Positions 1 through 10,709 of a stretch of 64,000 nt of DNA are shown here, piece after piece. Each line of letters starts with the position of its first letter. The stretch's first letter is position 1. Where the stretch lies: positions 310,001-374,000 of the forward strand of contig NZ_VEFR01000001.1 in assembly GCF_007679035.1 (NCBI RefSeq). Reading direction: 5' to 3'. A program made the position numbers and the translations under genes. The notes beneath the pieces were generated by a model that saw nothing but the letters and a program-made list of their open reading frames with translations, searched no databases and was not told the DNA's origin. This DNA is from Agrococcus jejuensis. GTDB taxonomy: Bacteria; Actinomycetota; Actinomycetes; Actinomycetales; Microbacteriaceae.

Positions 1-173
1 GCCTCGCGGTGCAGGTGCCGCTCTACGCGGCCGAGGCCACGCAGGCGCTCGCCACGACGAAGCTGCTCATGGGCGTGCCCCTCTACGGCGCAGCGCTGTG
101 GGTCACGTGGCTCATGGTGCGCGCCGTGCCCGAGCCCGAGGCCGAGCAGCGCGACGCGCCCGCATCCGCCTGA
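1..173 (+). CDS. C-terminal end of a membrane protein (partial)
   Basis: Only the last 56 codons of this gene are present. The frame opens at base 3 and stops at TGA 171-173. The visible part has one hydrophobic stretch ending in a membrane-like segment rich in Leu, Val and Trp (about residues 24-40 of the fragment). A short charged tail follows that is rich in Glu, Pro and Ala, as is usual for a cytoplasmic C-terminus. I do not recognise the family from this fragment. The same-strand acnA gene begins 157 bases downstream behind its own promoter, so the two are probably separate transcripts. Confidence 0.6.
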   Translation, partial: LAVQVPLYAAEATQALATTKLLMGVPLYGAALWVTWLMVRAVPEPEAEQRDAPASA

Positions 174-232
174 CGCGGCCCGCGACACGCCCGCATCCGC
201 CGGTCGGGCGCGCGGTCGCCGCTCGGACGGCG

Positions 233-253
233 TAGGATGTCTTGACGTCAAGA
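233..253 (+). promoter_or_regulatory. acnA promoter -10 box with overlapping 14-bp palindrome
   Basis: TAGGAT at 233-238 matches the TANNNT -10 boxes seen elsewhere in the window. It would start transcription near base 245, inside the perfect palindrome TCTTGACGTCAAGA (240-253). A palindrome over the start site is a typical repressor position. The regulator is not identified, and no convincing -35 box is visible. Confidence 0.55.
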
Positions 254-330
254 TACTTTCGGCCGCGGCCTCCAGCCCGCGGCTATGCTCGGACGCGCAC
301 AGCGTCAGGACGATCGTGTGGGGAGTCACC

Positions 331-3192
<2,862 letters not shown>

Positions 3193-3225
3193 GCGTTCGT
3201 CCCGCGCCGAGGCGCAGGGAGGCGT

Positions 3226-3256
3226 GACCCCCGCAGGCTCCCAGCCTGCGGGGGTC
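3226..3256 (+). terminator. Rho-independent-like terminator after acnA
   Basis: A perfect 14-bp stem (GACCCCCGCAGGCT and its complement) closes a three-base CCC loop and is followed by TCGTCGT. It lies 34 bases after the acnA stop and isolates acnA from the next cassette. Confidence 0.85.
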
Positions 3257-3265
3257 TCGTCGTCG

Positions 3266-3271
3266 TAGCCT
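3266..3271 (+). promoter_or_regulatory. -10 box of the SPFH cassette
   Basis: TAGCCT lies directly after the acnA terminator and about 40 bases before the SPFH start codon. It matches the -10 type used in this window. Confidence 0.45.
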
Positions 3272-3311
3272 GGGCGCGAGCGCGACGACCGCGCCGAGCG
3301 AGGGAGACGAC

Positions 3312-4505
3312 ATGGGCCTCTTCAGGGCAACGCTGGACGCGGCGGGCGGCGTGCTCGCCGACCAGTGGAAGGACTTCCTCACCGTCCCCGAGGGCCTGAG
3401 CCCGACCGCTGCGCTCTTCGCCGCCGTGCCGCGCGGCCAGAACGCCGGCCGCGGCTCGAACACGTCCGCCTCCGACGGCATCATCACGAACGGCTCGCGC
3501 ATCGTCGTGCCCGAGGGCTACGGCCTGCTGCTCATGCAGGAGGGCGCCATCACGGGCTTCGCCTCGATGCCGGGCGGCTACGAGTGGCGCACCGATGCGC
3601 AGGAGTCGCAGTCGATCTTCGCAGGCGACGACCTCATCGGCTCGCTCGTGCGCACGTCGTGGGAGCGCTTCAAGTTCGGAGGCCGCCCCGCCGCGCAGCA
3701 GCAGGCGTTCTTCGTGAGCCTCAAGGAGCTGCCGAACAACCGCTTCGGCACGCAGTCGGAGATCTACTGGGACGACGCCTACATGGGCGCGCAGGTCGGC
3801 GCGGTGACGCGAGGCACGTACACGCTGCAGATCGTCGACCCCATCCTCTTCGTGAAGTCGTTCGTGCCGGCGTCGTACCTGCGTCCCGGCGTCGTGTTCG
3901 ACTTCGCGGACCTCGAGAACGATGCCGCCGCACAGCTCTTCAACGAGGTCGTCGCGTCGCTCGCACCCGCGTTCTCGATGTACACGAACGATCCCGCGAA
4001 GGGGAATCGCATCACGCGCATCCAGCAGGACTCGCTCGGCTTCGCGCAGAGCCTGTCGGCAGCCGTCGAGCAGGGCTATCGCTGGACGACCGACCGCGGC
4101 ATCACGATCGTGAAGACCGCGATCGTCGCGATCGAGTACGACGCGCAGACGCGCGAGCTGCTGCGCAACGTGCAGCGTGCGGATGCGCTGTCGGGCCAGC
4201 GCGGGAACGCGAACCTGCAGGCGTCGGTCGCGCAGGGCTTCGAGTCGGCGGGGGAGACCCAGGGCACGGGCGGCATCCTCGGCATGGGCATCGCGGCGGG
4301 CTCCGCTGGCCTCGGCGGTCTGCAGCAGCCCGTGCCGGCGCAGCCGGCCCCGCAGCAGGCGGCGCCAGCGCAGGCCTCCGCGCCCGCAGCCCAGGGCGAC
4401 GAGGACCCTGTGGCGGTGCTGACGCGCGCGAAGGCGATGCTCGACGCCGGCCTCATCACGCCCGAGGACTACGAGGCAGCGAAGGCGAAGGCGCTCGGGC
4501 TCTGA
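3312..4505 (+). CDS. SPFH-domain protein with C-terminal SHOCT motif (YdjI-like)
   Basis: 397 residues. The N-terminal two thirds resemble the SPFH/Band 7 family sometimes named virion core or YdjI-like proteins (MGLF...DQWKDFLTVPEG start, then VVPEGYGLLLMQEGAI). There is no transmembrane segment. A low-complexity Gln/Ala/Pro linker (about 335-365) leads to a SHOCT-like ending (VLTRAKAMLDAGLITPEDYE), a short helical module often found at protein termini. AGGGAG precedes the ATG. It is the first gene of a three-gene unit with a zinc-ribbon membrane protein and a small membrane protein. In Bacillus subtilis a similar trio (YdjG, YdjH, YdjI) recruits PspA to membranes. A membrane-organising role here is inference, and no pspA gene is in the window. 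Confidence 0.8.
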   Translation: MGLFRATLDAAGGVLADQWKDFLTVPEGLSPTAALFAAVPRGQNAGRGSNTSASDGIITNGSRIVVPEGYGLLLMQEGAITGFASMPGGYEWRTDAQESQSIFAGDDLIGSLVRTSWERFKFGGRPAAQQQAFFVSLKELPNNRFGTQSEIYWDDAYMGAQVGAVTRGTYTLQIVDPILFVKSFVPASYLRPGVVFDFADLENDAAAQLFNEVVASLAPAFSMYTNDPAKGNRITRIQQDSLGFAQSLSAAVEQGYRWTTDRGITIVKTAIVAIEYDAQTRELLRNVQRADALSGQRGNANLQASVAQGFESAGETQGTGGILGMGIAAGSAGLGGLQQPVPAQPAPQQAAPAQASAPAAQGDEDPVAVLTRAKAMLDAGLITPEDYEAAKAKALGL

Positions 4506-4524
4506 CGCCCGCGCACGCAGACGC

Positions 4525-5904
4525 ATGACCCTGCCACCCCCGCAGGCGCCGCCGCCCGGACCCTCGGGCGGCGGCGCGCCGCAGCCGCATCCACCGCACC
4601 CGCGCGCCGTGCCGGTCGTGCCGCGGCAGCCCCTGCCGCCGCCGAACCCGACGCAGCGCCTGTCGGCACCCGCCGCGGCCGCGGCCGCGCCGCAGGTGCC
4701 GACCGAGCTCGCGCTGCCGCCGCAGGGGCCGCAGACGCAGAACGAGCGGCTGCAGGACGGCATCAACCGCTGCCCGCGCTGCGGCTCGACCGACATCCGC
4801 CTCGCGATGCAGGGCGGCATGCTGCGGTGCGGCTACTGCCGCAACGAGTGGTCGGAGGAGCGGGTCGAGGAGCGCCTGGGTCTCGGCGAGGGCATCCGCG
4901 ACCTGCGCGGCACGCTCGTCGCATCGGGGGCGCAGGACATCCGGCCCGACGTCTCGAGCATCCTCACGATCGCGTGCGCGGGCTGCGGCGCCGAGGTCGT
5001 CATCGACACGAACGACGCCATGAGCGCGCGCTGCCACTGGTGCAGGCAGCGGCTCGACGTCAACCGCCAGATCCCCAACGGCGCCGTGCCCGACGCCGTG
5101 CTGCCCTTCGCGCTGCCGCACGCCGAGGCCGTCGCGCGCATCCGCGCCTTCGCCGAGGCCCGTCGCGGCTTCGCGCACGCGCGCTTCAAGGCGGAGTTCG
5201 CGCCCGAGAACGTCGTGGGCGTCTACCTGCCGTACATGGTGGTCGACGCGCACGCGTCGACGCGCCTCGAGGGTCTCGGCGAGGTCGAGACGCGGCGCTA
5301 CACGCGCGGCACGAAGAACAACCGGCGCACGTACTACGACGCCGACGTGGTGCGCGTGCGGCGAGCCGTCGACTTCACGGTCGACGACCTCACGCTCGAG
5401 TCCTCGGCCGAGCGGTCGAACCTCGACGTGCACCGGTCGACGAACAACATCGTGAACTCGATCCTGCCGTTCGACACGAAGAACGCCGTCGACTGGAACG
5501 CGGCCTACCTCGCGGGGTTCACGTCGGAGCGGCGCGACCAGGACGTGCGCGCGATGCATCCGCGGCTCGAGGACCAGCTCATGTCCGTCGGTCGCGCGCA
5601 GGTGCGGGGCACGCTCGGCGCCTTCGACCGCGGCGTGCGGTGGGAGACCGAGGCGCTCGACGTGCACGGCACGCGCTGGGTCGCCATGTACCTGCCGGTG
5701 TGGCTGTACTCCTACCACCACGTCGAGGGCGGGCAGGGCATGGTGCACTACGTCGCCGTCAACGGGCGCACGGGCGAGACGATGGGCAGCATCCCGCTGG
5801 CCAAGGGGAGGCTGCTCGCCGTCGCGATCGGCGTGGGTCTGCTCGTCGAGGCGCTCGTCGTGCCCATCGTGGCCGCGACCGTGTTCGCGTCGGTGTGGCG
5901 GTGA
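4525..5904 (+). CDS. Double zinc-ribbon protein with C-terminal membrane helix
   Basis: 459 residues. After a Pro-rich N-terminus (about 1-75) come two zinc ribbons. The first uses C83, C86, C102 and C105 (CPRC, CGYC). The second uses C151, C154, C170 and C173 (CAGC, CHWC). The first resembles the TFIIB-type ribbons in many membrane-associated bacterial proteins. The long central region has no recognised catalytic motif. A single hydrophobic helix at about 428-455 ends the protein, so the ribbons probably face the cytoplasm. The gene follows the SPFH gene after 19 bases and overlaps the next small membrane gene through GTGA. No strong ribosome site precedes the ATG, consistent with coupling to the upstream gene. 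Function unknown. Confidence 0.78.
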   Translation: MTLPPPQAPPPGPSGGGAPQPHPPHPRAVPVVPRQPLPPPNPTQRLSAPAAAAAAPQVPTELALPPQGPQTQNERLQDGINRCPRCGSTDIRLAMQGGMLRCGYCRNEWSEERVEERLGLGEGIRDLRGTLVASGAQDIRPDVSSILTIACAGCGAEVVIDTNDAMSARCHWCRQRLDVNRQIPNGAVPDAVLPFALPHAEAVARIRAFAEARRGFAHARFKAEFAPENVVGVYLPYMVVDAHASTRLEGLGEVETRRYTRGTKNNRRTYYDADVVRVRRAVDFTVDDLTLESSAERSNLDVHRSTNNIVNSILPFDTKNAVDWNAAYLAGFTSERRDQDVRAMHPRLEDQLMSVGRAQVRGTLGAFDRGVRWETEALDVHGTRWVAMYLPVWLYSYHHVEGGQGMVHYVAVNGRTGETMGSIPLAKGRLLAVAIGVGLLVEALVVPIVAATVFASVWR

Positions 5905-6200
5905 CGGGCATGGACGCTCTCGCGCAGGTCGCGGCGGTCGTCGCGTCGTCGGACGGCGAGGGGTTCCTGCTCGCGCTCCTCGCCGCGGGACCCGCCGTGG
6001 GCATCGCGATCTACACGACCGTGCACCGCCGCTACCGCAACCAGGACAAGACGCACGTGTTCGAGCAGGAGACGCACATCGCCGCGGCGCCCGTGCAGGG
6101 CGACGACGTGAAGGTCGACGAGGTGAAGGGCACGCGTCGCCGCCGCATCGAGGGCGACGTCGCCGACCAGCACCGCATGCGCGTGCGGCGCGTGCCGTAG
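5901..6200 (+). CDS. Small single-helix membrane protein of the SPFH/zinc-ribbon cassette
   Basis: 99 residues from GTG 5901, which overlaps the upstream TGA as GTGA; ATG 5910 is an alternative start. The protein has a hydrophobic helix at about residues 20-42. A basic and acidic C-terminal tail follows that contains KGTRRRR. No family is recognised. Its position and coupling suggest it works with the zinc-ribbon protein, perhaps as a membrane partner, as YdjH does with YdjG in Bacillus subtilis. That comparison rests on position and topology, not sequence similarity. Confidence 0.6.
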   Translation: MTGMDALAQVAAVVASSDGEGFLLALLAAGPAVGIAIYTTVHRRYRNQDKTHVFEQETHIAAAPVQGDDVKVDEVKGTRRRRIEGDVADQHRMRVRRVP

Positions 6201-6222
6201 CCTCCGACGAGAGGAGGTCACC

Positions 6223-7083
6223 GTGGTCTGGAGCGTCGACGACGCACGTGCGTGGCTGCGCATGCCGCAGGCTGCCGACGACAAGTACGCCCGCGGCGTC
6301 GTGGGGCTCGTGACCGGGTCCGACGCGTATCCCGGCGCCGCCGTGCTGGGCGTCGAGGCCGCGCATCGCTCGGGTGCCGGGATGGTGCGCTACGTCGGGC
6401 CGCGGCGCGCGGCAGACCTCGTGCTCGCGCGCCGCCCCGAGACCGTCGCGGGCACGGGTCGCGTGCAGGCGTGGGTGCTCGGCTCGGGCACGGATGCCTC
6501 GCACCGGTCCGCGTCGCTCCGCTCGACGCTGCACGGGGCGCTCGCCGACGGCGTGCCGGCGGTGCTCGACGCCGGGGCGCTCGACCTCGTGCGCGTCGGT
6601 GCGGGGCCGAGGCTCCTGACGCCGCATGCGGGTGAGCTGCGCACCCTGCTCGCGGCGTCCGGCGTCGACGTCGAGCGCTCCGCGATCGCGTCGGACCCGG
6701 AGCGATGGGCGCGCGAGGCGGCGAGCCGCACGGGCACGACGGTGCTGCTCAAGGGCGCCCGCACGGTCGTCACCGACGGCGAGCGCGTCGTGGTCGTCGA
6801 GGCGCCCACGCACTGGCTCGCGACCGCGGGCACGGGCGACGTGCTCGCGGGCGTCGCCGGCTCGCTGCTCGCAGCGCGTGCCGACGCCGTGCTCGCCGAT
6901 CCCGCGTCGCTCGTCGACCTCGGCGCGACGGCCGCGTGGCTGCACGGCGAGGCGGGTGCTCGCGCGTCGCGGGGCGGACCGCTCGTCGCGCTCGAGGTCG
7001 CCGAGCACGTCGCCGACGTCGTGCGCGACGTGCTCGCCGACGATCAGCCGGCGTCGTCCTCCGGGTCCGCCTCCGCGAGGTAG
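6223..7083 (+). CDS. nnrD: ADP-dependent NAD(P)H-hydrate dehydratase
   Basis: 286 residues of the ribokinase-like YjeF C-terminal family, which repairs hydrated NADH and NADPH by ADP-driven dehydration in the cytoplasm. The glycine-rich TGSDAYPGAAVLG motif near residues 30-42 and the TAGTGDVLAG signature with catalytic D206 are present. The epimerase (YjeF-N) half found in fused proteins is absent. GTG at 6223 is preceded by a strong GAGGAGG. The last 40 bases overlap the convergent methyltransferase gene, and no terminator separates them. Confidence 0.9.
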   Translation: MVWSVDDARAWLRMPQAADDKYARGVVGLVTGSDAYPGAAVLGVEAAHRSGAGMVRYVGPRRAADLVLARRPETVAGTGRVQAWVLGSGTDASHRSASLRSTLHGALADGVPAVLDAGALDLVRVGAGPRLLTPHAGELRTLLAASGVDVERSAIASDPERWAREAASRTGTTVLLKGARTVVTDGERVVVVEAPTHWLATAGTGDVLAGVAGSLLAARADAVLADPASLVDLGATAAWLHGEAGARASRGGPLVALEVAEHVADVVRDVLADDQPASSSGSASAR

Positions 7084-8567
7084 CCGCGGATCCACAGCTC
7101 GCGGACCGCGGGCAGCGCCTCCGACGAGAGCGCCGTGGCGTCGACGTCGAGCAGCGAGGCGATGGCGTCGAGGATCGCGCCCACCGACAGCTCGCCGTCG
7201 CACGCGCCCACGAGCGCGGCGACCGCCGTGTCCACCTGGGTCGTGCGGCCGAGCGACCCGCCCTGAGTCAGCTCGATGACGGTCGGACCCGTCGCGCCTG
7301 GCCGCAGATGGCGCAGCTCCGTGACGTCGGCCTGCGCGACGAGGTGCAGGTCGCGCAGCGCGTCGTCGTCGAGTGCGGCGAGGCGCTCCTGCACCTCGAT
7401 CGACGCCTGGAGGTGCGCGCCGGCATGCTCGAGACCGATCGCATGGCCGACGTGCTCGACGCGGATGCGCGGAGCGAGGGCGCCGTCGCGGGCCTGCGCA
7501 GCGACCCAGCCGAGGCCGATCGACCGCACGCCGCGCGCGGCGAAGTCGTCGAGCCAGGTCGTCAGCAGCGGGGCGTGGTCGTCGTCGCCGGGTCGCGTGC
7601 CGCCATCGCGCAGCCACAGCTCGGCGTAGCGCACGACGTCGAGCGACTCGCGCTCGAGCACCCAGCCGTCCACGCCGCCGGCGTCGAGCCAGCCGCGCAC
7701 GCGATCGAGGCCCGCAGCACCGGCGAGCGACTCCCAGTTGCCGAGCAGGCGCGCGGCACCACCGGGCGCGAGGTGCGCACCCAGGGCCTCGACGACCTCC
7801 TGCATGAGCGCGTCGCCCGTGCGGCCGCCGTCGCGATACTCGTAGGCCGGCACGCCCTCGGCGCGCGGCGTGATGACGAAGGGCGGGTTCGACGCCACGA
7901 GGTCGAAGCGCTCGCCCGCGACGGGATCCCAGAGGTCGCCCTGTCGCGTCTCGACGCGGTCGACGCCGTTCAGCGCGCACGTCAGGCGCGTCATGGCGAG
8001 CGCACGCTCGGAGAGGTCGGTCGCGACGACGCGGTCGGCGAGGCGCGCGAGGTGCAGCGAGACGATCCCGCATCCCGAGCCGAGGTCGAGGGCCGATCCG
8101 GCGCGCACGGGCGGCAGGATCGCCGCGAGCGTGCGGGCCGCGCCGCCGACGCCGAGCACGTGGTCGGGCCGCAGCGGATGCACGCCCGAGAGCTCGTCGA
8201 GGTCGCTCGCGATCCACCACTCGCCCGACCCGAGCGCGTCGCGGAACGCGTACGGCCGGATCGTCAGCAGGGGAGCGACGTCGTCGCCGCGGCGCTCGAC
8301 GATCCCGAGGCTCTCGGCGCCGGCGACGCCGACCGTCGGCAGCGCCGCGGCGGCGGCCTCGACGGGCACGGCGTCGCCGAGCCAGAGCAACCGCACGAGC
8401 GTCGCGAGCGGGTCGGACGCGTCCCCGAGCGCGCGGCGTGCGGGCGTCGCCACCATGCGTGCGAGCGCATCCGACGCATCCGCCCCGACGCGCGCCGAGA
8501 CGCCCCCGCCCACGTACCCGGCGGTGGCCAGGTCGTGGGCGAGGGCGTCGACGCGGGCGCGATCCAC
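7044..8567 (-). CDS. Class I SAM-dependent methyltransferase, HemK/RlmG-like
   Basis: 507 residues. An N-terminal region (1-140) without obvious catalytic motifs precedes a Rossmann methyltransferase core. Motif I is DLGSGCG at 161-167, the acidic motif II residue is D184, and the NPPF motif is at 227-230. NPPF marks enzymes that methylate planar nitrogens of rRNA, DNA or glutamine. The C-terminal 200 residues form an additional domain typical of the longer actinobacterial members. The substrate cannot be read from sequence. GTG 8567 directly abuts the TAG of the fadB-like gene, so it is the last gene of the fadA-fadB unit. Confidence 0.8.
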   Translation of the reverse strand: MDRARVDALAHDLATAGYVGGGVSARVGADASDALARMVATPARRALGDASDPLATLVRLLWLGDAVPVEAAAAALPTVGVAGAESLGIVERRGDDVAPLLTIRPYAFRDALGSGEWWIASDLDELSGVHPLRPDHVLGVGGAARTLAAILPPVRAGSALDLGSGCGIVSLHLARLADRVVATDLSERALAMTRLTCALNGVDRVETRQGDLWDPVAGERFDLVASNPPFVITPRAEGVPAYEYRDGGRTGDALMQEVVEALGAHLAPGGAARLLGNWESLAGAAGLDRVRGWLDAGGVDGWVLERESLDVVRYAELWLRDGGTRPGDDDHAPLLTTWLDDFAARGVRSIGLGWVAAQARDGALAPRIRVEHVGHAIGLEHAGAHLQASIEVQERLAALDDDALRDLHLVAQADVTELRHLRPGATGPTVIELTQGGSLGRTTQVDTAVAALVGACDGELSVGAILDAIASLLDVDATALSSEALPAVRELWIRGYLAEADPEDDAG

Positions 8568-10709
8568 CTAGGCGGCCGGGCCCGCGATGCGCGGCTCGTG
8601 GAACGCGCCGCCGAACGCACGCTCCGAGGCGCCCTCGCGGTCGAGGTACGGCGTGATGCCGCCCATCTGGAAGGGCCAGCCCGCGCCCAGGATCATGCAG
8701 AGGTCGATGTCCTCGGCTCCCACGACGACCTCGTCCTCGAGCATCCGGTGGATCTCGTCGGCGAGGCCGACCTCGAGCCGCTCCCGCAGCTGCTCGGCGG
8801 TGGAGGGCGTCGCGCCCTTCGGCGTGTGCTTCCTGACGATCGCGACGGCCCGCTTGTCGATGCCCTTCGCCTCGCCCTTGCGGTCCTTCTCGAGCAGCAC
8901 GTTCGCCTCGGCCAGCTCATGGAGCGCCTTCGACTCGAAGAAGCGGTCGGGGAAGGCGCCGTGGTGCGTGTCGAGCACGTGCGCGCCGACCTTGAGGCCC
9001 ACGAGGTCGAGCAGCACGAACGGATCCATCGGCAGGCCGAACGGCTGCTGCGCCGCGACGACCGTCTCGAAGGGCGTGCCCTGCTCGACGGCGTGCATCG
9101 CCTCGCCCAGCAGCTTCGCGAGCACGCGGTTCACGACGAAGCCGGGGGTGTCGCGCGTGATGACGGCGGTCTTCCTCAGGTCCTTCGCGACCCGCATCGC
9201 AGTCGCGAGCGCCGCGTCGTCGGTCGCCGGCGTGCGCACGACCTCGATGAGCGGCATGACGGCCACGGGGTTGAAGAAGTGGAAGCCGACGAGGCGCTCG
9301 GGATGCGCGAGGCGCGCGCCGATCGACTCGACCGAGAGGCTCGAGGTGTTCGTCGCGATGATCGCCTCGGGGCTCAGGTGCGGCTCGACCTCGGCGAAGA
9401 CCTGCTGCTTGACGCCCAGCTCCTCGAAGACGGCCTCGATGACCCAGTCGCAGTCGGCGAAGTCGGCCTTGTCGACCGTGCCCGACAGCAGCCCCGAGAG
9501 TCGGTTGGCCGTGTCGCCGTCGAGGCGACCCTTCTCCTGCAGGCCTGCGAGCTCCGTGCGGATGCCCGCGAGCGCCGCATCCACGCGACCCTGGTCGAGG
9601 TCGGTGATGACGACGGGCACCTGCAGACGGCGCAGGAACAGCAGCGCGAACTGGCTCGCCATGAGGCCGGCGCCGATGATGCCGACCTTCGTGACGGGGC
9701 GAGCGAGCTCCTTGTCGGGCGCGCCGGCGGGGCGCTTCGCACGCTTCTGCACGAGGTCGAACGCGTAGATCGACGCGTGGAACTGGTCGGAGGCGATGAG
9801 CTCGGTGAGCGCGGCGTCCTCGGCGGCGAACGCCTCGGCGCGCGAGGCCTTCTTCGCGCCCTGCAGCAGCTCGAGCGCCTTGTAGGGGGCGAGGGCGACG
9901 GTGCCGATCCTCGACTCGAGCGACTTGCGCGCGATGCCGATCGCCACGTCCCACTTCACGGCGCGCTCGAGTCGGCCGGGCGAGTTCGGACGCTCGACCT
10001 TCGCGCCACCGAGCACGCCGTCGGCCCAGGCGAGCGACTGCTCGAGGAACGACGGGGCGCCGAACATCGCATCGGCGATGCCGAGCTCGAGCACCTGCTC
10101 CGGCTTCAGCACGCGGTTCTGCTTCAGCGGGTTCTCGATGACGACCTTGAGCGCGTGCTCGATGCCGATGAGGTTCGGCAGCAGGTAGGCACCGCCCCAG
10201 CCGGGGATCAGGCCGAGGAACACCTCGGGCAGCGCGACGGCGGGCGCCGTGGCGTTGATGGTGCGGTAGTCGGCGTTGAGGCCGATCTCGAGGCCGCCGC
10301 CGAGGGCGAGGCCGTTGATGAACACGAACGTCGGCACCCCGGCCTCGTGCAGCAGGCCGAGCACGCGGTGGCCGAGGCGACCGAGCTCCGCGCCCGTCTC
10401 GCGGTCGGGCAGCAGCCCGACGTTCGACAGGTCGGCGCCGGCGGCGAGGAAGTACGGCTTGCCCGTGACCGCGATCGCGTCGATCTGGCCCGCGGCGGCA
10501 CGGCCGCGCTGCGCCTCGAGCACGTCACCGAGCTCGAAGAGCGTCGCGGGGCCCAGCGTCGACGGACGCGTGTGGTCGCGACCGTTGTCGAGCGTCACGA
10601 GCGCGATCGTGCGACCGGATGCGAGGGCGACGTCGCGCACGTACGAGTGCGTGACGACCTCGTCGAACTGCGCCGCTGCGAGGCGCGGGAACTCGTCGGC
10701 GATGCTCAC
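8568..10709 (-). CDS. fadB: Fatty acid oxidation multifunctional protein: enoyl-CoA hydratase / 3-hydroxyacyl-CoA dehydrogenase
   Basis: 713 residues. The N-terminal crotonase half has the oxyanion-hole and catalytic regions (FINGLALGGGLEIG, PEVFLGLIPGWGG). The NAD-binding half begins near residue 340 with GIIGAGLMASQ, followed by the conserved HFFNPV and TPGFVVNR motifs of 3-hydroxyacyl-CoA dehydrogenase. Together they carry out steps two and three of beta-oxidation. GTG 10709 overlaps the thiolase stop as GTGA, so translation is coupled to fadA. A much longer frame continues upstream but only reads through the thiolase gene out of frame. fadJ is an equally valid name. Confidence 0.93.
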   Translation of the reverse strand: MSIADEFPRLAAAQFDEVVTHSYVRDVALASGRTIALVTLDNGRDHTRPSTLGPATLFELGDVLEAQRGRAAAGQIDAIAVTGKPYFLAAGADLSNVGLLPDRETGAELGRLGHRVLGLLHEAGVPTFVFINGLALGGGLEIGLNADYRTINATAPAVALPEVFLGLIPGWGGAYLLPNLIGIEHALKVVIENPLKQNRVLKPEQVLELGIADAMFGAPSFLEQSLAWADGVLGGAKVERPNSPGRLERAVKWDVAIGIARKSLESRIGTVALAPYKALELLQGAKKASRAEAFAAEDAALTELIASDQFHASIYAFDLVQKRAKRPAGAPDKELARPVTKVGIIGAGLMASQFALLFLRRLQVPVVITDLDQGRVDAALAGIRTELAGLQEKGRLDGDTANRLSGLLSGTVDKADFADCDWVIEAVFEELGVKQQVFAEVEPHLSPEAIIATNTSSLSVESIGARLAHPERLVGFHFFNPVAVMPLIEVVRTPATDDAALATAMRVAKDLRKTAVITRDTPGFVVNRVLAKLLGEAMHAVEQGTPFETVVAAQQPFGLPMDPFVLLDLVGLKVGAHVLDTHHGAFPDRFFESKALHELAEANVLLEKDRKGEAKGIDKRAVAIVRKHTPKGATPSTAEQLRERLEVGLADEIHRMLEDEVVVGAEDIDLCMILGAGWPFQMGGITPYLDREGASERAFGGAFHEPRIAGPAA

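Noticed and set aside
316..330. Upstream GTG for acnA
   Set aside because: No ribosome site; the GGGAG motif is positioned for GTG 331, and the extra residues are not typical of aconitases.
174..330. Riboswitch or small RNA before acnA
   Set aside because: No known riboswitch pattern is visible; only the -10 box and palindrome can be supported.
4456..8220. 1254-codon minus-strand frame
   Set aside because: It spans several unrelated genes on both strands and is Arg-rich without motifs; the true minus-strand gene here is the methyltransferase in another frame.
9651..9990. Possible frameshift or split in the fadB-like gene
   Set aside because: The frame is continuous from the hydratase to the dehydrogenase half and both halves have their motifs.
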